Shown here: one piece after another, positions 49,245 to 61,920 of the stretch
How the letters are laid out: every line of letters starts with the position of its first letter
Position numbering within the stretch: position 1 is the stretch's first letter
Assembly: GCF_000002985.6 (NCBI RefSeq)
Contig: NC_003283.11
Span: 16,555,501-16,619,500, forward strand
Direction: 5' to 3'
DNA length: 64,000 nucleotides
From: Caenorhabditis elegans
Taxonomy: Eukaryota > Nematoda > Chromadorea > Rhabditida > Rhabditidae
The notes under the pieces: generated by a model
Databases searched by the model: none
Seen by the model: the letters and a program-made list of their open reading frames with translations, nothing else
What the model was told of the DNA's origin: nothing
Program-made: the position numbers and the translations under genes

Positions 49245-49770
49245 TAAAGAAGGAGTATCGTCAATGGGGAAATTGTTTTAAAATGTAGTATTGATGCTAA
49301 AACTTCCAATTATTGCAAAAGAAAAACGGGAAAAATCCGTGAACATTGAGCAATTCGCCGCTAAAATCGACGAAAGTGGCTGAAAGTGGCTGAATTTGAA
49401 TTTCGCGCGCATATGAAACCTAGGCCACCACACGATTTCTAGGCCATATTCGTTCAACAAAATATTGATTTAAATGTAATTATTTCGAACTTTAATTTGT
49501 TTTTCTTTCTCAAAAAGTTTAAGAAAACTGAGATGAAATAATTGTATTAAGTACTTATAAAAATATAATACACAACAGAATTAAAATTCGGACAATCTTC
49601 CCGGCCTAGAATTTCCCTAGTTAAATTTTAGAGCTTTTTCGACTATATTTCGGACTGAAAATGCTCAATGTTAACGGATTTTTCCCGTTTTTCTTTTGCA
49701 ATAATTGGAAGTTTGAGTACAAATACTACATTTTAAAACAATTTTCCCATTGACAATACTCCTTCTTTTA
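49245..49770. mobile_element. Foldback element (TAAAGAAGGAGTATCGTCAA ends)
   Basis: About 49245-49355 is the inverted match of 49665-49770, including CGTCAATGGGGAAATTGTTT and CCAATTATTGCAAAAGAAAA blocks. The centre is unpaired and non-coding. Confidence 0.75.
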
Positions 49771-49803
49771 GGTTTGAGAATCAATTACTAAAACATTGTT
49801 TTT

Positions 49804-50026
49804 ATACCGTATATTCTCTATTAGAGCGGCACCCTATTGCTCACCTTTGACGTCATATGTCTTGATTGATTTTGAAGATATCAAGACCTGTTAAAAAATT
49901 AAGCATAGAAGGAATTTTAACAAACATTTCCGTAGTTAAAGCCTTTGACCAAAATCAAATGTGACCGAGATATGAGCTGTCAAAGTTGAGTGGTGGGGTG
50001 CCGCTCTAATAGAGAATATACGGTAT
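49804..50026. mobile_element. 223-bp inverted-repeat element (ATACCGTATATTCTC ends)
   Basis: The left end ATACCGTATATTCTCTATTA continues into GAGCGGCACCC and is perfectly inverted at 49997-50026. A typical small non-autonomous DNA transposon size. Confidence 0.8.
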
Positions 50027-51118
50027 CCTCCCGCCTTTTCAAACCTTTCAAGTAATGAAAATGCATTCTTCCTCGCCATAATTTTTATGATAGAAGAATG
50101 ACGTGACAAAAAATCCAAATTGGCTTGAAGACTCACAAGTTTGGTGCTTATCAAAGAAATTGTAATGACCATAAAAGCAAACAACTCGGACTGACAGTCC
50201 TTCAGCGCCTGGGTCAACTCGACAGAGCTTCTTCGATTGCATGATGCACATGTTTCTTGAATATTTGTTTCTTGAATTTTTTTTGAATAATTTTAATAAA
50301 TAGACTCTCACTTTTTCACCTATAATTTAATATTCCGAATTGGAATATGAAACATTACTATGTACTACTACTCACGGTGTGAATTTTTTTCCTACAAATT
50401 GATGAAAAAAATATTCCGAAATATCTTTTCTCTATGTAAGGCAAGAAACGATAAAATATTGATAAAATGACAATTTTTCGACCTAAATATCTGAAAATTT
50501 CCTTAAATTTGTTTTCATAAACTTTACAAATACATTAATCAAATTGAGACCTACAATTATAATATACTTTAAGACACTCTTGTCGACTCCGTTTTCGAGA
50601 AAGTCGCATTTTCAGTCTTCCGGAGTTATTTAATTTTTGTGTACCTTATGTTTGAAAATGTTACTCAGTCTAAAAATTACGCCGAATAAACATCTTGATA
50701 ATTCAAAATTTTCAAATTTTCTGCTGCCTTCGCCCTCCGGAAACGTTAATAAAATGCATAGTAAAACTTGAGGTGTTTCCAATTATTTTAAGACTGAGGA
50801 AACTGTTATCAGTTCATCGGAGCAAACAATAAATAGTCTCTCATCATTTTGGAGTCATTTTTTCCAATCTGTTAGTTTCCTTCTTTGAAGATTCAAGCTT
50901 GAAACTGAGTTATTTAACTGTTTTGTGAAAAAAATTGAATGCCACTTAATTGCGTTGGATCTCACAAAAACAGATATGAAAAGTTACCCCCCACTTTTTT
51001 TAAAAATTTTTAAACAGAAGTTTACTAATCAGTTTGTTTTTTTTTGTAAAAATCTCCTTGATAATATTTTTCATTTGAGATGTCGATATTCAAAGTTTTC
51101 TGACCTTAAATATTTAAG
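50027..51118. other. Intergenic upstream of the Smr gene
   Basis: AT-rich. An open frame on the minus strand near 50040-50310 shows no family resemblance. No promoter motif stands out. Confidence 0.4.
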
Positions 51119-52476
51119 ATGCGTCCAGAAGAACTGACTAAACGATTCAATGAGTTTTCGTTGTGGATGACGGAAGAAGGAGTGGAACAAATGAGCTCTT
51201 ACAGAAATACAAACTGGGAAGCCCTCAAAACAGAGCTCGGAAAACTTCCCACTCTTCGACATAGCTGCGTAAATAGTCTTTGCCCATTTTTCATATGCTA
51301 ACTTTCAAATGCTGAACTAAAATTGATTGATTTTCCAGAAAAATCATGTACCTCAGTTAGTCAAAGAGTTCTGCCTTGAAAAACGAAGATATGGAGTTAA
51401 CCCGATGTATGTGCACTTCTTATTTTGCTACTACAAAAAAAATATTGAGGACACTCGTGGAAGATTGGAAGACGATAAAGAAACTTTAGAAGAAATTCAA
51501 AGAACCCACGTATGTTTTTATACATTGTCAAAGTATTGCCAAATATTACGTTATTCTTCAGGACGAACTCAACGTAAAATTTGAAGAACTCAACAAAGTG
51601 AAAACATTTATCAAAAAGCAAAAGGAAAGCAAAGGAAACGTTTATTTACCAAACGAATATACAGAAAAGCATCGTCTTCAAAACACGATTGACAACTTGA
51701 AAGACAAGATTCAAATTCTTGTTTCAACAAGAAACGAGCAACTGTGGGACTTTGACAATATTCCTGATGGATTCCAGCCAATGCTGGAACTGCACCATTT
51801 AAAAAAAGACCAAGTTGTCTATTTTGTGGAGAAATATCTTCAAAGATACACTCTTGGCAATAAACACAAAGGTTAGTGAAAGCGGGAGTTTTCTGAAGAA
51901 AGTATGATGACTGGTGTGAAAATGCCCCTCAGCTCAACTCGGAGCAGTTTAGAAAATACAAAGTTACCGTCAACAAAAAAAAGAACCCATTTTTAAAATC
52001 CGCATCAAAATTTTTGGGTGTAGCTTTGCCGCATTAATTTTTGAAGTGATGTACTGTTGAACAGTTTCTTGTTTCAGTGTCTAGGGACCTAATGGGTTAT
52101 TAAAAATATTTAAATGCAATACTTTAAAATGTTTAGGATTTTTCATAGTTGCCAGTCAAACCTTTGAAAAATTGCTAGATTTTAGCAAGAAGTGGACTTA
52201 TTTTGTTTTTTTTTAAAGAATTTTTGATTCGAAATTCAAACAAACATTTTTTGGTTTTAGTTTTGATCACCATTTACCATGTCTCACTATTAGACCGTTT
52301 GTTACTCAAATTTTATTGTTCATGTTACAATTTCAGAAATTCAACTGATTGTTGGAAAAGGCTCGCACTCGATTGACAATGATTCTGCAATTCAGAGAAA
52401 AATCCGGAGAAACTATGCTGAAAATGTGCGCTCACACCCTAAGAACTACGGTATTCTTCTGTTGAAAGTTCCTTGA
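51119..52476 (+). CDS. Smr-domain protein with helical N-terminus
   Basis: Four exons, 51119-51268, 51339-51509, 51562-51871 and 52337-52476, encode 256 residues with every join in phase. Residues 1 to about 105 form a Glu/Lys-rich helical region. Residues about 80-170 are likely coiled coil (ETLEEIQRTHDELNVKFEEL). The Smr domain occupies the last 80 residues, with LELHHL near 182 and IVGKGSHSI near 216. Smr domains in other eukaryotes (Cue2/NONU-1, N4BP2 class) cleave or bind RNA in ribosome rescue, but this protein is short and lacks their other domains, so function is open. The paralogue at 48048-48702 lost the front half. Confidence 0.75.
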
Positions 52477-53155
52477 AAGTAATCGATTTGAAGTAATCGA
52501 TCAAAAATGTGTTAGCTTTATCAAAAACAACATTTGAATTCGTATAACAACAAAACACATTTACTTATTATTACTAAGAACATTTTTGCATTTTCGTCGA
52601 AAAAAAATTCCAAAAAAAAATTAAAATTCTAAAACTGACAGCCCTGATTTGTTGATCATATTGTTGTTATTTTGTTTTTATAATTCGCCACTTTGATTTT
52701 GCGTTTTCCACTTTTCAAGGCATCCTGAAGGGTCGACCCATCGACCCATCGTAAAAAACCTATGAGGCGATAGGCGGGGCGAGGCGTAACTACGTCGCCT
52801 ATGTGGATGCTTGGCTCAAATATCGAAAAAGGTTATGTCTCCTTTATTTTTTTATTGAGAATTGAGTCGTCCAGAGAATATTTCGTTTTTTTCTAATTTT
52901 ATTGAATGAAAAATTGGTGTTTTTTTCTGACCCCCGTCCCTTCCGATTTTCTATTCTTATATTTATATTGTTTCTCGCTTTACTGTGATATATATGCTCA
53001 ATCGTTACTCAATAAATGTTTTCATTGCAAGACAGTTGTAGCTGTTATCTGAATGGTGGAAAATTTTCGATTTCACAAAATTTGGAGTACATATTGTATA
53101 TTTTCTAAATTCCTACACAATTGATAACATTAACCATTTTTCACAAATTACTCAC
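52477..53155. other. Intergenic
   Basis: No gene seen. A GC-rich block near 52735-52800 (GGCGATAGGCGGGGCGAGGC) stands out from AT-rich flanks; origin unknown. Confidence 0.4.
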
Positions 53156-54121
53156 TTGTTCAATGTCACATGCTTCCTCCTTATCTTCAACCACACGTTT
53201 TATTTCCAGGAAATTCGTATCACAGCGGACATAAAATTTTCCGATCAAACTTTTGACTATTATTGTTAGCTTGGTATCGATTGTTTCTATTATTCCATGA
53301 AAATCACATCGTTCCTCGTTCGGTTGGTCGATTTTTTCGCAACAGCGAAGGTAAAACTCACGGCAATCCGAATTATTGACGCACGCCTCAATCAGATTTT
53401 TGAATTAGTTATGAAGAAATTATCTCACTTTCACCACACCTCGCAATTTGTTCAAAGATACTTTATCCATAATCGCATAAACATACGGAAACTTGAAAAG
53501 ATAATGTAGTGACGTGGGAGACAAGAAACAATCTCTGATTTGTACATTTGTTGCACTCTTCCAATTTTGTGGTTAGCGATTTCTTGAAGATCAATCGTTG
53601 AATATTCTCTTTGTTTGTGTCTAGCAGATATGATGATGGTTTCCAACGTACTTTGATCCACAAATGGCAGTACCAATAATACTTGTGATGCGTCTTCAAC
53701 CTCTAGACTAATCTCAGTAGTTTGAAGTTTTCTGTTTTGGTTTCCCAGAAGATCCGCCAACCATGTGTATACTGTATTGAGGTTTATAAATATTGAAGCT
53801 TCAATTTTCAAAGTTTTTACTGGACAATATTCGTACAGCTTCTTGTTAAACACCGAAAAATACAAATGTGTCACGGGTGTTTGTTCTCAGTTCGTCGCAA
53901 AAGACCGACACAAAATAGCTTTCCTCCACCAAAATTGGCTTGTGAACTCGCGAACAAGAAATCAAGGTACTGCTTCCCTTGTCTTCATAATATACATCTA
54001 ATGAATGAGAAAAATTGCGAAACTTAAGAAATAACGCTGCCGTTTTATGTCCAATAGAAGCATCGATTTTTCGTAAAGGTTCATTAAGCATTGATCCCAA
54101 ATAGTCGGACACATACACCAT
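53156..54121 (-). pseudogene. F-box-associated (FTH-type) gene remnant with frameshifts
   Basis: The region matches the front half of the gene at 57292-59628: MVYVSDYLGSMLNEP and KGSSTLISCSRVHKPILVEE (54121 to about 53875), a frame change near 53870, KLQTTEISLEVEDASQVLLV and LPFVDQSTLETI, a second frame change near 53540, RDCFLSPTSLHYLFKFP to LNKLRGVVK (ending 53429), then exon 53156-53386 beginning EACVNNSDC. At least two frameshifts and no following F-box exon make it a pseudogene. Confidence 0.75.
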
Positions 54122-54172
54122 GTTTTATTCTGAAAAAAAAGAAGTTAAAAAAATATGCCGTATTTCCACTAT

Positions 54173-54426
54173 TGTACACTCAAAATAATAAAACTGCGTG
54201 GCGTGTACTGCAGGAAACTTTAGGCCCCGCTTTTTAATCGTCCACTCACGGGATAAGACAAAAAATTGGGAACCCCACCAATATCAAGCCGTACGATGTC
54301 GGCGGCTTGATATTGGTTGGGTTCCCGATTTGTGTCTTTTCCCCCGTGAGTGGACGATTAAAAGGCGGGGCCTAAAATTTGGGTTTTCTGCGTATACGCC
54401 ACGCAATTTTATCATTTTGAGTGTAT
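54173..54426. mobile_element. Palindromic element (TGTACACTCAAAAT ends)
   Basis: The ends TGTACACTCAAAATAATAAA and its near complement, with CTGCGTGGCGTGTACTGCAG and AGGCCCCGC blocks inverted in the other arm and GATATTGGTTGGG in the centre. Same family as 5041-5410, shorter by about 115 bases. It lies beside the start of the F-box relic. Confidence 0.8.
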
Positions 54427-55834
54427 GCAAAACTAATTTTTAATTGGACCGAATGAGTGCACGACTACTAGAAACGACTATTTTTCGAATTATTGCTGGT
54501 ATGAAAAAAATAAAAGTGCACGACTTTTAAAAACTGCAATACTAATTGAGAAAATACGGTAGTTGCATTAATTCTTTGAAAGTAGATATTAGGGCGGCAA
54601 ATATTTTTGACTCATTTTGTCATTTCACGATTAAAAACAATTTATATTGATTGTGAGATTGTGAGTATAGAGTATAGTAGATTGTGAGTATATGCAAGCC
54701 TATCAATTTCACCTCACCTTTTTTGCCAAGCATTCTTCAAGATGTTTGAAAAGTAAAACAAACTATAACATTTGCGGAGAAGCACACAAAACGTTAAACA
54801 ACTGATATGACTTACAATTAGATAACGGGCTAGTAAACAAACGGAACTTGCGTGAGAATGGTGTGCTCCAAAAGGAATCGGTAGTAGGAAAACTGTTTTG
54901 AAGAAATTTGTTTTTTCTGAAAAAAAATACTATGGAGTTTTTGATAATATGTATATGAGATAAAAAGTTACAAACGACAGAGAAGCCCAAAATTTTCAAA
55001 TGTTCAGTGAACCGCGTCAGGGCCCCTAGCTTAGAACCATTTTTTCAGGCCTACTGCCCGATCTCGATTATTATAAGCTTTCATCTGAGGTTTACGTGCG
55101 GCTATTGCCTTATCAGAATATAAGAACACAATAAAAAATTGAAAAAAAATTTCGATCATAAATTTTTTGTCAATCGTCATAAAAAACTCTCAGGTCCACA
55201 TCATTTGCCTTATTTATTTGCCTTTTAAAATTGAACTAATAAATTGAGACAATTATATTCTAGGAGAAATTTTGAAAGTTATAGTTCAAATAAATGTTTT
55301 AGACACTTTTTTCACCCTCTCATTTCACAATTCAACAAACTTCAACCTACCTTCACAAAAATCAATTTACCAAGTTAAACAGTAAATTAGTTAAAACACT
55401 ACTCAAGAAAGAAATAAAATGAGCTCCAAAAAATATGAAAAGTTGTCAAAATGGCGAAAATGTAAAAATTTAATAACTGATAAGAAGCAGATAACACAAG
55501 TTGTGTCAGTTTCTTGTTTACAGAATAGAGCACGAAGACCGTGCTCCGAAATTTAGACTTGGTTAGTTCGGCACCAATTTCATTATATATAGTTGATGCC
55601 GTTAAAACATTTGAAAATTAATTGGATATAAAAAATCATAATTAAAAACTGCTTCAGCAGTGACGCTAGCAGTCTCCAAAAACACTTGCTAAACGTACAA
55701 ATTACTAAATAGTTTTGAAAAAAAAACAAGTTTTCCAAAAAAAAAACAACAACTCAGAAATTAAATCCGCCCACTGTCCCCCTTCCCAGCTATGTTGAAT
55801 CAGATTCCTAGTGTATTTCTGCTCCAATCTCGCA
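54427..55834. other. Intergenic, part of a local duplication
   Basis: The segment near 54766-54870 (AACATTTGCGGAGAA...) recurs at about 60726-60830, so this spacer was copied with the downstream srw and F-box genes. No gene is seen. Confidence 0.55.
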
Positions 55835-57203
55835 ATGAAAAACTCAACGGAAACATTTTTTCACGAAGGCTTCGGAGATATAGAAGATGAAGTTCGTTTT
55901 TGGTACGATCTGCAAAACATCATCAGGCCTATTGATGTGTACTTGGATTACTTCAACTTTTCAATATCAGTTGTTGGAGTCATCGCAAACATTTTTCACT
56001 TAATAGTGCTTGGTAGAAAGTCTATGAGAGCACTTACCGTGAATACATTCATGATGGGAATTGCTATTTGTGAGTTTGTGAGGATGATGTGCTACGTTAT
56101 CATGAGAATCCCAAAGTATTATCGAAAGTATCAGAAGTTCAAATTTGGGCGATTTTGGTAATTGCAAAGAAATCTGTATGTAATAATTCAGACAGTTTCA
56201 GTGTTCCACCAGACTCGTACCTCACAATATGCATTGTAAATAATTCTTCAATTTTATTCAATTCCATTCAGGATCCCCTCATTTCAATAGCTGTCGCCAT
56301 GGCAGTTCTACGAACTGTTTCTCTAAAATATCCGATGAGTAGCAAGTTCGTATTTTCACCTGTTATACAGAAACTTACAGAACCGGTTTGAATTTCAGAA
56401 TTGGGTTCAAGAAATACTTACTGAAATACTTGTTAGCATAACTTTTCGCCAAACAAGACTAAAAATTCAAATATCTGTACGCACGCAAAAACTTGCGCAT
56501 AACTTAAGCCTAACTAAGCTCAAGTCTAAGGTTAAGCCTAAAGCCTAATATGGCATCAGAATACTATTGATAATACGTGGTATTACAATTCCATTCTGGG
56601 CACTTGATTTTTCTCAAACACAAGTCACCGTGGAGTCTGACCCCTGGAGATTGCCAGACGACTGTAAACATTTTGCTGAAGGTCGATTTTATTTTTCAAC
56701 TACCACTTCTCTACAAAATCAGGGATTTGTACTACTTATTCAAGGAATCTTATTCAAACTGATTCTTTCTTTAGTTCTTCCGATAGCAACATTAATTTTG
56801 ATTCATGACATTAAAATGAGGAATAAGGTGTCATCCGTGGGAAGTAGTGCTTCAAACGATCGTTCAACAAATTTGGTTGTTTTTATGACAATTTCATTTA
56901 TCATTGCACTTGCCCCACAGGGAGTACTATACCTTATCAAATTTACATATAAAAATGATGAAGGAGTTGTGTGAGTCTTTGATTAGCCATTTTTTAATTT
57001 TTTAATTGTTCGAAAAAAATTTCAGAAGTACTATTGAAACACTTAACAATTTTCATGCGTTTGTACCACTTGCCAACGGAACTATTCATATTATTATTAA
57101 CTTTTTTATTTCATCCATGTATCGGAGAACTGTCAATGAGCTGTTGGGCTTGAAAACTGAGCATTTTGTGGCTCATTCTGTGATTCAACCAACAATTATT
57201 TAA
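55835..57203 (+). CDS. Serpentine receptor, srw class, one join unresolved
   Basis: ATG at 55835 opens MKNSTETFF, an N-glycosylated-type extracellular tail. Exons 55835-56127, 56202-56235, 56272-56385, 56560-56970 and 57026-57203 carry srw blocks: GVIANIFHLIVLGRKSM, PPDSYLTICI, VAMAVLRTVSLKYPMSSKF, VVFMTISFIIALAPQGV and NGTIHIIINFFISSMYRR. The join from 56385 (phase 0) to 56560 (needs two bases) does not close. A mini-exon at about 56399-56443 fixes the second join but not the first, so the gene may be damaged here. The intron contains GCCTAA telomere-like words at 56500-56550. Confidence 0.65.
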
Positions 57204-57291
57204 TTTCGTTTTCAGTAGTATTTGTTTGAACACTTTTTCTTGTAAAGCCAACATTCCAATATAATGATTTTTTCACACTTTTTTAAACATA

Positions 57292-59628
57292 TTAAACTCT
57301 ATTAACAACATAACCAGGTGCTCTAGATCTAGGAACTCGAGAAAAAACAAATTTTTGATTTACATTATATAATACATGGAGAACATGACCAGGGTCCGGA
57401 AACTGAAAGAACCATATATTCGGTTGACCAGTTGCAGATGAGCGTACGTGCGGAAATCCCAAGCCTTCTCCCTCAAAAATGTCTTCATTTATATCACTAA
57501 CGTCAAAAACAATTCTGCACTTGGTGAAAGTATGGGAGCTTTGGAATTTCTGTAACTTTCAAAAAATTAACGGAGAAACAAAAGTTTTAATTCCTTACAC
57601 TTTTTAAGTATACTACGTCTTGCAATGAAATTGTTGGTAGGTGAACATCGATCACGGAAAAATGTGATAAAGACTCAACTTGATACACAGCAATCAGCGG
57701 CCCACACAATAGTTCTTGCGCGTGTTTCCATTGATCCAGCGTTGAAAGTTCATTGATGTCTAAGCCCGGAAATGTGAGAGAAGTATCTGGTTTTCGAATT
57801 TCCATGGCACTCAATGCAGTTGGATCAAGATTCTTCAGAATTCTCAGAACATCTTCTTCATTATCGGCCTCCATATTGAGCTTCTTCACCGGAAGCAAAC
57901 GATCCAAAGATTTCAGTGAATTTTCCAACAATGCGCAAATAATACTTGCGCTCAACTTGAAAATATTCTTTTCAGTTTCATTTTCAGGGCGAGTAGCATT
58001 TACACATAGTTCTTGAATCACTGATTTCTGGTTTTGCAAATCTAATATCATTTCTTTTGTAAAACGATCCCATGCATGACCTTCCGAAGTCTCCTCATCA
58101 ACACAACACTTTCCATAAGTTTTTACATTTTCATAGATCTTGCTCAATGACTCATTGACCTCCTCTAATTTTGAAGAATATCCTGTTGAATAGTAAAGCT
58201 TGCTTTTCAAAGTAATTTCGTCTTTGAAGTACATGTTCACTCGTACCGCCTCAAAATTTAGGAGTACAATTTCAATTCCACAAATTTTAGAGTCAGGTTT
58301 CAAGAAATCAATGACTTGGCGGACTCCACGTGACACTCTTCGAAGTGCCTGTCTGAAAATGATCATGTTAAAAAATCTTAAAAATCTCCGTTTACATGGT
58401 TCCTAAAGCAAGTTTTTCCAGCACGTGCTCCATGATCAAATAATTTTGAAAAACTCTGAGTGGTCCATTTAAATCAGGTATTGAAAATTCATCTTGATTC
58501 TGAAAAAATTTAGTCTATTTCAACTAGGGGTGACAAAACGGACAAATCTAGACGTTCATTAGTTCAGATTTGCCAGATGGATATAAAATACATATATCCA
58601 ACCGGATTTCCACAGGCGCCATGTGAATACCCGTGTACAGGACAATTTTATACCTATAAAAAACACTTACTTGTTCAATTTCACGTGTTTCTTCCTTCTT
58701 ATCAAACACGCGAATTATTTGCAGGGTATCTGGACAAAAGAGAATACGAAATTTTCCGATTGAATTTTCTAAAATTTTTGATCCATTATGATCAATTGTT
58801 TCCATTGTTCCAAATAAATCAAATTGTTCCTTGTTTGATTTTTCACGAAATCTAACGACAAAATAACGGCAATCCGGGTTACTGACGCACGCCTGAATCA
58901 AATTTTTGAATTAGTTATAAATAAACTATCTCACCTGTACCACACCACGCAGCTCGTCTATAGATGCATGATCCAATTTCACTCTAACATCTGGAACCTT
59001 GCAAAGATGTTGCAATGACGAAGACGGAGACATGCAACATTTAATTTTTACAGTGGTTACACTGTTCCATATATCTAGCTCAAAAATCTCTTGAAAATCA
59101 ATTGTTCTTTGTTTATATATAGACGATATGAAAACAGTTTTCAAAATATTTCGATCCACAAATGGCAGTACCAAAAATAGTTGGGAGGCGTCTTCAACCT
59201 CTAGACTAATCTCAGTAGTTTGAAGTTTTCTGTTTTGGTAAACCTCATTGATTTTGGTAAACCTCATTGAGATTTGTGAGTATGGTAGTTCTAGTATTCA
59301 AATTTTCAGATGAAGCATCTTCAAAGTACTTGCTCTTGTCTAGCACCAAAAAATCAAAGACTTTCACTGCCATCTCTTTCATTATGAGCGTTCTCAATTC
59401 GTCGCAAAACACCGTCAAAAAATAGCTTTCCTCCACCAAAATCGGCTCGTGAATCTGAGGACAAGTAACCAAGGTACTGCTTCCCTTGTCTTCAAAATTC
59501 ACATCAATGAAACTAATATGGTGGTCGAACATTAGCCGCAAAGCTGCCGTTTTGTAACCAATCTCTGCAGTTATGTGATTTGGAAAAGCATTCTTCATTA
59601 ATCTCAAATAATTGGACTCATACACCAT
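57292..59628 (-). CDS. F-box A / FTH (DUF38) gene, double-unit, with a frameshifting duplication
   Basis: Exons 58935-59628, 58671-58892, 58396-58499, 57599-58352 and 57292-57549 join in phase. The front half is an FTH-like unit (KLQTTEISLEVEDASQ, LPFVDRNILKT). Exon 58396-58499 plus the next gives an F-box (IMEHVLEKLALGT...LRRVSRGVRQVIDFLKPD), followed by a full FTH domain (KILKNLDP-like LKNLDPTALSAMEI, LDQWKHAQELL, LSHFSVIDVHLPTISLQDVV). FTH F-box proteins are substrate adaptors of SCF ubiquitin ligases. A perfect 19-bp tandem duplication at 59233-59270 shifts the frame in exon 1; with one unit the exon would be exactly in frame. The F-box part could still be expressed from a downstream ATG. 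Confidence 0.75.
59233..59270. repeat. Perfect 19-bp tandem duplication in an exon
   Basis: TTTTGGTAAACCTCATTGA occurs twice head to tail. Nineteen bases is not a multiple of three and is too short for a nematode intron, so it breaks the F-box gene's first exon. Confidence 0.95.
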
Positions 59629-60060
59629 TTCCGTCCTCTGAAAAAAAGTGAGATAAAAGGAGGAGAAGAGTAATTTTAAAATTTTGCTTCAATGCAAAAA
59701 AATACTGATATAAGTAAATATAACTGTTCAGAAAAACCAAATTTTTTAAATACAAAAAAATGTGTGTTTTTTTAAATTTTTCAAAAATCAAAAAAACGAC
59801 CGAATTAAATTCAAATTTGAATATTTTTAAATTTCTTTTTTTTTAAGTTTTAAGCTTTGTGTACCACTTTTTTCAACATTTTTCCGCAGATAAAAAATTA
59901 TAAATAAGTATTAAATTGTCGAGTTTTAGACTAATGGTTGAGTTTCCGCGAATTTCTTTTGTGTTATCAAGTTTTGTTCGCGGAAAAATGTTTGAAACAT
60001 TTCCAACTGTTTCGAATTTTGATTAGCATAGGAAAAAAAAGAAAAAACCCAATGAATTTA
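59629..60060. other. Intergenic
   Basis: AT-rich; no gene or motif recognised. Confidence 0.4.
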
Positions 60061-60460
60061 TGGGGTTATTCAAGTAATGTCGTGAAATTGAAAAGTGTAT
60101 TTCAATACACTTTTTGCCTTATTCAAGTAACATCAAAAACATGTATTTCAATACAGTTTGTGACGTAATTTCGCGACATTTCTCGACATTTCTCGACATT
60201 ATGCGACAACCAGAAAGCGCACAACTGAATGAAAAACACAGAGAAAGGTGTCCCCGCAGGGTGAAAATCCACACAATTTGCCGTCGAAGGAGAACAATTC
60301 TGATAAATCCACTGTGGAAAAATGTCGAGAAATGTCGAGAAATGTCGCGAAATTACGTCACAAACTGTATTGAAATACATGTTTTTGATGTTACTTGAAT
60401 AAGGCAAAAAGTGTATTGAAATACACTTTTCAATTTCACGACACTACTTGAATAACCCCA
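60061..60460. mobile_element. 400-bp near-perfect palindrome (TGGGGTTATTCAAGTA ends)
   Basis: The two halves are inverted copies, with blocks CAATACACTTTTTGCCTTAT and GTGACGTAATTTCGCGACAT, and a central non-paired core of roughly 100 b. The same peptide can be read from either strand, which shows the symmetry. Non-coding. Confidence 0.85.
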
Positions 60461-61133
60461 TTAGCCATAAAAAACAAAAAATCGATAATGATGTCACTAA
60501 TTTGCGCAAGATTTCTATCGTTTCTATGATTTTTGAAATTTTGAAAAAAATAGTTCTATTCGGCCATTTCGATCTATTTTCTCTTATCTACATGAAGGTT
60601 ATTGTTTCTACTCCACCTGTAAAGCATAAATAGTTGCTTTATTTCATTGAAATACATATATAGAGCACAATTAATAAAACCGGCCAAACATGTTACAATA
60701 TGTTTGGAAAATAGAAAAAAATACAACATTTGCGGAGAAACACATGAAAAGGTTTGACCAACTGATAAGATTTATATAACGGATTAGTAAACAAATGCAA
60801 CTTGCGTCAGAAGAGTATGCTCCATGAAAATCGGAAAACCTAAACATCATGTAAACCTGCAGTTTGTAACAATACATAGTCGCATTAAATTGTATCACCA
60901 TGACAACGCTTCGGATCAGGGGTATCATAATTATGGTCTTATTAATATTGACATGAGGTTTTCTGAATTACTCAAACGTTTCCATTTCGGCAACAAGATT
61001 TTTAATGAGAAAATTTTTGTTGAAAAGTTTTTAGATCGCAATATGTTTTACAACTGTTCAGTTGATCACTTTTTGAACATTTTTTAGAGGAGTTATAGAG
61101 CTTCATAAATCGAAAAATGGCATCCCACACGGC
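60461..61133. other. Intergenic, duplicated spacer
   Basis: Contains the copy of the 54766-54870 spacer at about 60726-60830. No gene is seen. Confidence 0.5.
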
Positions 61134-61914
61134 CTCCTGGAGTGTTCATAATTATTAGAGCGCGCTCGCGCGGCACCTCACGGACTCCAGAATTGGCGGG
61201 AATTCGTTCCGCGGGACAGCAGTTTTTTGCTATTTTTGGCTTCTATAGGAAATATTTTTAATTTTTTGTTTTATAATATTCTTGAGAAGCATCATCCGAA
61301 TTGAACATATGTAAAATTATGAAATTTGACCGAAAACTGAAAGTTTTACAGAAGGAAGTCACTACAGGTTTTGAAAAAATGTATCAGGATCGCCAGTTTT
61401 GCGATTTATGCGTCGTAAAGTATGTCAATTTGTAGATAATTAAAAGTTTCATAAGAATTTTTGTTTGAAATTCTAATTCTTTTATTTATAATAAAAAAAT
61501 ATTCAAAAAATCAACAATTTTACGTTAAAATCTTATTTCTTCAATTTTACAGTTTTTAATAAAAACTATTTTGAATTTTCAAACGAAAATTCTTATGAAA
61601 CTTTTAATTCTCTACAAAATGACAAACTTTACGACGCATAAATCTCAAAACTGGCGATCCTGATACATTTTTTCAAAACCTGTAGTGACTTCCTTCTGTA
61701 AAACTTTCAGTTTTCGGTCAAATTTCATAATTTTACACATTTTCAATTCGGATGATGCTTCTCAAGAATATTATACAACAAAAAATTAAAAATATTTCCT
61801 ATAGAAGCCAAAAATAGCAAAAAACTGCTGTCCCCGCGGAACGAATTCCCGCGAATTCTGGAGTCCGTGAGGTGCCGCGCGAGCGCGCTCTAATAATTAT
61901 GAACACTCCAGGAG
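61134..61914. mobile_element. 781-bp palindrome interrupting an srw duplicate
   Basis: Arms of about 390 bases are inverted: left end CTCCTGGAGTGTTCATAATT, then GAGCGCGCTCGCGCGG and CTCACGGACTCCAGAATT, all mirrored at the right. It directly precedes srw-homologous sequence that lacks exons 1-3, so insertion or deletion here removed the front of the gene. Confidence 0.85.
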
Positions 61915-61920
61915 AGCGTG

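Noticed and set aside
49936-50311. Two overlapping minus-strand open frames
   Set aside because: One runs into the 49804-50026 inverted-repeat element and neither shows a recognisable motif or consistent splicing.
60114-60407. 94-codon open frames on both strands
   Set aside because: They are mirror readings of one palindrome and yield nearly the same peptide from each strand, which is a symmetry artefact.
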